From Vigna angularis (lineage: Eukaryota > Streptophyta > Magnoliopsida > Fabales > Fabaceae), in the NCBI RefSeq assembly GCF_016808095.1, contig NC_068973.1:124001-188000 (forward strand): 64,000 bases of DNA. The letters run 5' to 3'. The notes beneath the pieces were generated by a model. The model saw only the letters and a list, made by a program, of their open reading frames with translations. It was not told the DNA's origin and did no database searches. Within the stretch, counting starts at the first letter, position 1; every line of letters begins with the position of its first letter. Positions 61,054 through 64,000 of this stretch are shown here, piece after piece. The position numbers and the translations under genes are program-made.

Positions 61054-61690
61054 GTTAAGTTCATATATATGCCTTTCTTTTTATTCTCAGTAATCTATTC
61101 TATCTATTTTCTTAAGTAGCCTCGTATTAACTGAAATTATGCTCGTAATGCGATGCTAATTTGTAGCCACTGTTATACTTATGTGTTGTTTTTGTTTTCC
61201 AAACTCTCTGTGCTTCACTACACTATAGCTCGTTATTTGTTACTTTGCTTGTTTATCTATTATGGATCCACTCTCTTATTACTGTCATTCCGCCATCCAT
61301 CACTTTGTATGCCGCAAGTTAAATTCTTTCTCGTCTGGATTTCCTGTAGAATCAAGTATTTTTTTTCCCCACTGGTACGGTTATTGCCTTTAGTCAAAAT
61401 AGCGTGCTATCCCTCCGCTGCTACCATTTGGAAAGGAAAACCATGTCATAAATCAACTTTCAATGTCTCCTAGAGGGGCTTTACTTTATTTTTCATTTAC
61501 AAGATAAATTGAAATTTAATATCAAGTCAGCACCTTTGTTATTTTTTTATTTTGGGTACAAGTATAGACCAACATTGCATTTCTCACTCAAACAGAGCAG
61601 AGTCGAAGCATCCATTATCAATGTTGGCTAAATACATTTAACTAATAAATAGCATTAGAGTTCTATTGTTGCGGAGCTGCTTCTTGACCT
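61054..61690. other. ALKBH 3' flank
   Basis: Probable 3' UTR and spacer. The frame at 61153-61473 has no recognised domain. Confidence 0.4.
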
Positions 61691-61694
61691 TGAA

Positions 61695-62807
61695 TCAGTC
61701 TCGGTTCCCCAATGCTAATGCAGCGGAATCAATATGTACAAGCAAACAAGAAGAAACTTTTTGCTTCAATCTGTCAACAGTCTCCACCATCCCTTCACTT
61801 TCCGTGTTGCAACTGCTCCTCAGTTTGTCCAGCCACTCTTTTGCATGGTTAAGGTGTGACAGTGTTAGAGCTATATTATTGGCTTGCTCAATATGTCTCC
61901 CTGCAACATCCTTACTATCCTTGCTCTTCTCACGGGAGCTAACGGAAAATCCAGCATCGAATGTCTTTTCGAGATACATCAGAAACCACGATCTTGTCTC
62001 ATTTTAAAGTAACTCTCTCAGCTCGTTGATCTCTTTCATACCGCCCCCTTTGGACCATTCTTGTTTCTCAGTCCCTGATAGTTGGGTCAAAGGTTTTGAA
62101 GACTTTGCCGTGCTTTTAGCGGGCATCAAACCTGCTGTCTTACTAGATTTATGCTTTTCTAAGGGAGTTGAAATTCTGTATAGTTGAAGTGATTTATCAT
62201 TCAATTGAGCCGTACCATTTGACTGGTCCATGAGCTGTTGGAGAGCAAAAAATTTGCTTAGTGTGGCATGAGGGTTCTCTGAAGATGCGAAAGAGCAGAT
62301 AGAGGGGCACAAAATAGCAAAAGGAACTATGCTTTCATTTGTAACCCACCCAAATTAACTGATGAAGGCGTTTGCTTAAAAGACAGTATATACCTCAGGC
62401 ATTTAACTGTGGTTGTTGCTGCAGACGCTTCTTTTTGGGCTTATTCTACAACCTGAGATGCTAGATGGATTGGCGATTAATGACAATGATCAACGTTTCA
62501 ATTACGTTTAATAGAGGGACATGTGATAAGAATGAACAATAGAGAGAGAGAGTGAGTGAATTTTTTAATGCACCTTTCCGGGGCTGAGAAGCATGGCTGG
62601 CAAAGAAGACCATGGAATGGTCTCAGTGCTCTTGCTTTTATCTTTAGCGGGAGACAACAAATTTATATTCAAATTTTCCTGTTTAGTAGGACTACTGTGT
62701 TTGGCAGAAGTGCGCACAGAAGGTGCTGTGACAGCTTCCCTGATGTTAGATTGAGCGACGTCTTGCTTTGGTGAAAATGCTTCAAGTCGAGTGCCAATTT
62801 GAGTCAT
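61695..62807 (-). pseudogene. DUF936/DUF6857 family gene fragment with stops
   Basis: The plant DUF936 family is poorly characterised; its C-terminal half carries DUF6857. Here the minus strand reads from an ATG at 62807: a Ser/Pro/Lys-rich segment ending WSSLPAMLLSPGK (to 62574, donor GTGCAT), a small exon near 62372-62430 with AQKEASAATTTVKCL, a block with ENPHATLSKFFALQQLMDQ and KEINELRELL, and the terminal block [15 protein letters not shown] to 61695. TAA stops interrupt the small exon (62441-62443) and the junction before NETRSWF (62004-62006), where the frame is otherwise continuous. The frame between the small exon and the next block does not fit, so an indel is likely. The N-terminal OB-like part is missing. 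It ends exactly where the LAZY 3' copy begins. Confidence 0.65.
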
Positions 62808-63140
62808 CGGGAGCGTGAAATGAAGCTCATTTTTTTATGAGAGTTTATCTGTGATCTTGCACTGGCGTGAGTGGCTCGGATCATCAGTGTCAATCTCTCT
62901 GTTCTGTCAACAGCTACCGCTTCCCTTTGTTTTTGTTTTTTTTTTCATGGTTGTTTCTGAGTATGCAGAGCAACTCATATTATACTTAATCGTAAACACC
63001 ATAACTCCTATCAACACCAATGGCCAAACCTACACATTCTGAACCCACTCTCTTATCTGCTAATTTCTTATCTACTATCCTTGTAATATCACTGCCACTC
63101 AATAATATTCACAACATGGGCTAGTAAAATACAATTTCTA
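62808..63140 (+). pseudogene. Copy of the LAZY 3' region without coding exons
   Basis: It matches 18018-18345 from GGGAGC(A/G)TGAAATGAAGC to GGGCTAGTAAAATACA with few substitutions and small indels. No LAZY coding exon lies upstream; instead it abuts the DUF936 fragment. It joins the HAK5 3' flank directly at 63160-63402, showing the original short LAZY-HAK5 spacing. Confidence 0.85.
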
Positions 63141-63402
63141 TTCTACTTCAATTCAAAATGTTACGTTTTTTATTTTTTAAATGTGGTTTACCATCTTATT
63201 CAATCACAATACAAGATAAGTTTTATGTAAGTCTTTTAAAACTAAAATATATCAAAATTTAAAATAAAGATAAATTTCTATTTTATATTTAAGTTTATGA
63301 ACTAAAAACATATTTAATTCTAAAAAAAACACACAACAAAATTAAAAAAGATAACAATACACATTATTTTATAATTATAGATCATAAGCTAAGGAAGATA
63401 TA

Positions 63403-64000
63403 TCATATTTCATAGGTCATTCCAATTTTCAGAAGTCTGTTGCGAGGGATTGTCATGGAACACTGACCTTGTCTGCAATTATTTTGGAAGAAACTGTACA
63501 CATAATTCACAATGATCTTATTGATGATAGAGAAATTTGGGTGAGCCACAACCTCTGCTTCTGCCAACATGTACACCACGTCTTTGTCCAATGCTTTTTT
63601 CTAAGAATTTGAGTTCCTCTTCAACTCCATGGATGGATGTGTCACTCTCCCCCAATGAACGAATGGAGTCGGGTGAAGCTGATGCTGATTGATTGGTGAT
63701 TATTCTATTGGAGGAACAATGTGCTTCACTCTTATCACTGTTTTCAACAACCGCTGCTTGTTCGATTGCATTTCCACTTCCCTCCACCTCCACCATATGG
63801 TAGTTCTCCTCTTGAATGAACGCTTTTAGATTTTGTATCAATTCTAACTCAAACTTTGCAAGATCTCCAAGAATATCATTGTAACCATGCCTCACAACAC
63901 AACGAAAAACTTTGTACTCTCTTGGCTCCACCTGCCGAAACAAGAACTTCTCCTCTGATGCAACACTACTCACTGGAATTGCTTTAATAGAAACAAACAC
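63403..64000 (-). pseudogene. HAK5: HAK5-type potassium transporter copy C, frameshifted, cut by window end
   Basis: Only the end of the last exon lies in the window: the transporter's cytosolic C-terminal domain, very similar to copies A and B ([35 protein letters not shown], end GMTYEI). The Gln that is a stop in copy A is CAG here. Relative to A and B it lacks 27 nt after the SDT codons (about 63642) and has six T instead of five at 63595-63600, a +1 shift. The shifted frame ends at 63518, replacing the last 60 or so residues. The 5' part is outside the window, so other damage is unknown. The C terminus is not part of the membrane core, so partial function cannot be excluded. Confidence 0.88.

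Noticed and set aside
1..64000. tRNA, rRNA, CRISPR or operon structures
   Set aside because: None could be recognised; CRISPR and operons are not expected in plant nuclear DNA and the tandem arrays here lack spacer-repeat regularity.

Overview
The window is plant nuclear DNA. It is AT-rich, has multi-exon genes with GT-AG introns, long TA microsatellites and many transposon remnants. The gene set and repeats suggest a legume, probably of the bean/cowpea group (Phaseolus/Vigna); the species level is inference from recall.

Layout. At 1-2.5 kb lie one copy of a 487-bp repeat, a broken Copia gag and the last two exons of an unidentified gene. At 3.66-7.42 kb (minus) is an intact eight-exon plastid-type 13-lipoxygenase of 913 codons. 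At 11.29-11.78 kb the 487-bp repeat recurs with one mismatch. At 13.3-17.8 kb (plus) is an intact five-exon LAZY/DRO1 (IGT family) gravitropism gene with a CACTA transposon in its 3.4-kb second intron. At 23.6-28.7 kb (minus) is a HAK5-type potassium transporter copy with a stop codon in its last exon. At 29.76-30.97 kb is a stray copy of LAZY intron 2, followed by Gypsy debris. At 34.7-39.0 kb (minus) is a second HAK5 copy, intact, 804 codons. At 41.4-42.7 kb is a Pack-MULE that captured the start of a D3-type cyclin gene. At 45.4-50.8 kb is a single 5.37-kb LTR-like block with target-site duplications (a solo LTR). From 51 to 59.8 kb there is gene-poor AT-rich sequence. At 59.9-61.05 kb (plus) is an intact two-exon AlkB-type dioxygenase. 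At 61.7-62.8 kb (minus) is a broken DUF936-family gene; at 62.8 kb it joins a copy of the LAZY 3' region, followed by a third, frameshifted HAK5 copy running off the window.

Main picture: a convergent gene pair, LAZY (plus) and HAK5 (minus), appears to have been copied as a unit about three times. One LAZY and one HAK5 remain intact here; the other copies survive as an intron fragment, a 3' fragment, a stop-containing HAK5 and a frameshifted HAK5. Transposons (CACTA, MULEs, LTR elements) later expanded the spaces between them. The intact genes have separate roles: oxylipin/jasmonate synthesis (LOX), organ angle under gravity (LAZY), high-affinity potassium uptake (HAK5) and demethylation of nucleic acid (ALKBH). 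No new enzymatic system was recognised; the unusual content is structural and evolutionary.
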